From Phycisphaerales bacterium (GTDB lineage Bacteria; Planctomycetota; Phycisphaerae; Phycisphaerales; UBA1924), in contig JAESSR010000157.1 of NCBI GenBank assembly GCA_016764015.1, positions 1 through 6,363 of the forward strand: a DNA stretch of 6,363 bases, in the 5' to 3' direction. The translations under genes and the position numbers were made by a program. Under the pieces are notes generated by a model. It did no database searches. It had not been told where the DNA came from and saw only the letters and a list, made by a program, of their open reading frames with translations. Each line of letters begins with the position of its first letter. Position 1 is the stretch's first letter. This document shows, in pieces, positions 5,819 through 6,363 of this stretch.

Positions 5819-6363
5819 TGGCTTCGCATGACCCAGCCCAGACCGCCCTCGATATGGCCCATCGCCAGGGCATGATTCGCCTCCGTGATGCGATGGAGCA
5901 GGGGATTCATCCTGAGGTTCTTCGTCGGCTGACGGACCAAGGGAAACTCATCAAGATCGCTCGAGGCACCTATGCCCTTGCGTCGGCAGATATCTCGGCG
6001 CATCATGATCTTGCGATTGCATCGGCACGGGTGCCCAGCGGAACAGTGTGTCTGCTCTCGGCGCTGTCATATTACGAGATCGGGACGCAGCTGCCTCATA
6101 AAGTCTGGATGATGATTGATCGCCGATCTCACAAGCCAAGGATTGATCGGCCTGCGATGCACTTCGTTCTGGCGTCTGGGCCTGCACTGACGCTGGGGAT
6201 CGAAGAAGTCGAGATTGAAGGCGTGGGGGTTCGGGTCTTCGGTCCAGCCAAAACAGTGGTGGATTGTTTCCGATACCGTCGGCACATCGGGCTTGAGGTT
6301 GCCATCGAGGCACTGCGTGAAACCCTCAAGCATCGCCGGGCAACACCGAGCCAGATTGATGAG
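5818..6363 (+). CDS. abiEi: AbiEi-family type IV antitoxin / transcriptional regulator, 3' truncated by the window
   Basis: The 182 visible residues run to the window end without a stop. Residues about 8-55 form the N-terminal winged-helix region of AbiEi antitoxins (ALDMAHRQGMIRLRDAMEQGI, VLRRLTDQGKLIKIARGTYAL). The family core follows: HHDLAIASARVPSGTVCLLSAL (62-83, positions only approximate at the edges), THE-type block GTQLPHKVWMMIDRR (89-103), GIEEVEIEGVGVRVFGPAKTVVDCFRYR (127-154) and LEVAIEALRETL (159-170). In AbiE systems this protein represses its own promoter and neutralises the nucleotidyltransferase toxin AbiEii, giving abortive infection or plasmid stabilisation. The toxin gene would be expected directly to the right, outside the window. 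An in-frame ATG at 5761 would add 19 residues but would turn the operator-like repeats into coding sequence. The ATG at 5818 fits the family N-terminus better, although it lacks a Shine-Dalgarno sequence. Confidence 0.85.
   Translation, partial: MASHDPAQTALDMAHRQGMIRLRDAMEQGIHPEVLRRLTDQGKLIKIARGTYALASADISAHHDLAIASARVPSGTVCLLSALSYYEIGTQLPHKVWMMIDRRSHKPRIDRPAMHFVLASGPALTLGIEEVEIEGVGVRVFGPAKTVVDCFRYRRHIGLEVAIEALRETLKHRRATPSQIDE

Noticed and set aside
5489..5840. A complete minus-strand tmRNA gene
   Set aside because: The T-stem partner is absent, no GGGGCCG-type 5' end exists in the expected place and no tag reading frame was found. Only the 3' tip is supported.
5951..6333. Long minus-strand open frames opposite the AbiEi gene
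   Set aside because: They overlap the clear plus-strand AbiEi coding sequence, lack recognisable domains and have no promoter or ribosome binding site.

Overview
The window looks like chromosomal DNA from a planctomycete, most likely of the Phycisphaerae. The main clue is a Cys-bracketed, dockerin-like C-terminal domain with two DxNxDGxxNFFD-type calcium loops and a terminal Gly-Cys-Pro. It closes four consecutive plus-strand reading frames and is typical of secreted proteins in that group. Codon use is moderately GC-rich and fairly even along the window. The lineage call is inference from protein style, since no rRNA or housekeeping marker is present.

Layout. (1) Bases 2-1618: the 3' part of a secreted metzincin-type zinc metallopeptidase, with a cadherin-like region, a PA14-like domain and a dockerin-like tail. 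(2) 1739-2194: a small secreted protein made of a signal peptide, a Gly/Thr/Ser-rich 'TIGQPDAG...GGFW' module and the same tail. (3) 2195-2549: a long non-coding stretch holding a strong hairpin whose loop is complementary to a segment about 70 nt upstream, a possible structured leader. (4) 2550-4391: a complete MauG/CcpA-type di-heme c peroxidase with signal peptide, a C-terminal beta-rich module and the same tail, followed by a strong intrinsic terminator. (5) 4493-5395: a decayed tandem paralogue of that peroxidase. It lacks the signal peptide and heme-1 half and has an internal in-frame deletion of 189 codons. (6) 5454-5508: a hairpin terminator and, just next to it, the last 20 nt of a minus-strand tRNA or tmRNA gene with nothing upstream that pairs. 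This looks like an attachment-site scar. (7) 5510-5817: DNA with no convincing gene, ending in palindromes. (8) 5818-end: an AbiEi-family antitoxin/regulator, cut by the window edge, whose toxin partner (AbiEii) should lie just to the right.

How it fits together. The left 5.4 kb is a run of independently transcribed genes for exported proteins sharing one C-terminal docking or sorting module. They are probably presented outside the cytoplasm, where the module may attach them to a common partner not seen here. The right 0.9 kb appears to be a different compartment: an RNA-gene 3' scar with its own terminator marks a likely junction, and the first recognisable gene beyond it belongs to a phage-defence/toxin-antitoxin family. 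The most economical reading is the edge of a genomic island integrated at a tRNA or tmRNA gene. This predicts an intact RNA gene and an integrase further right.
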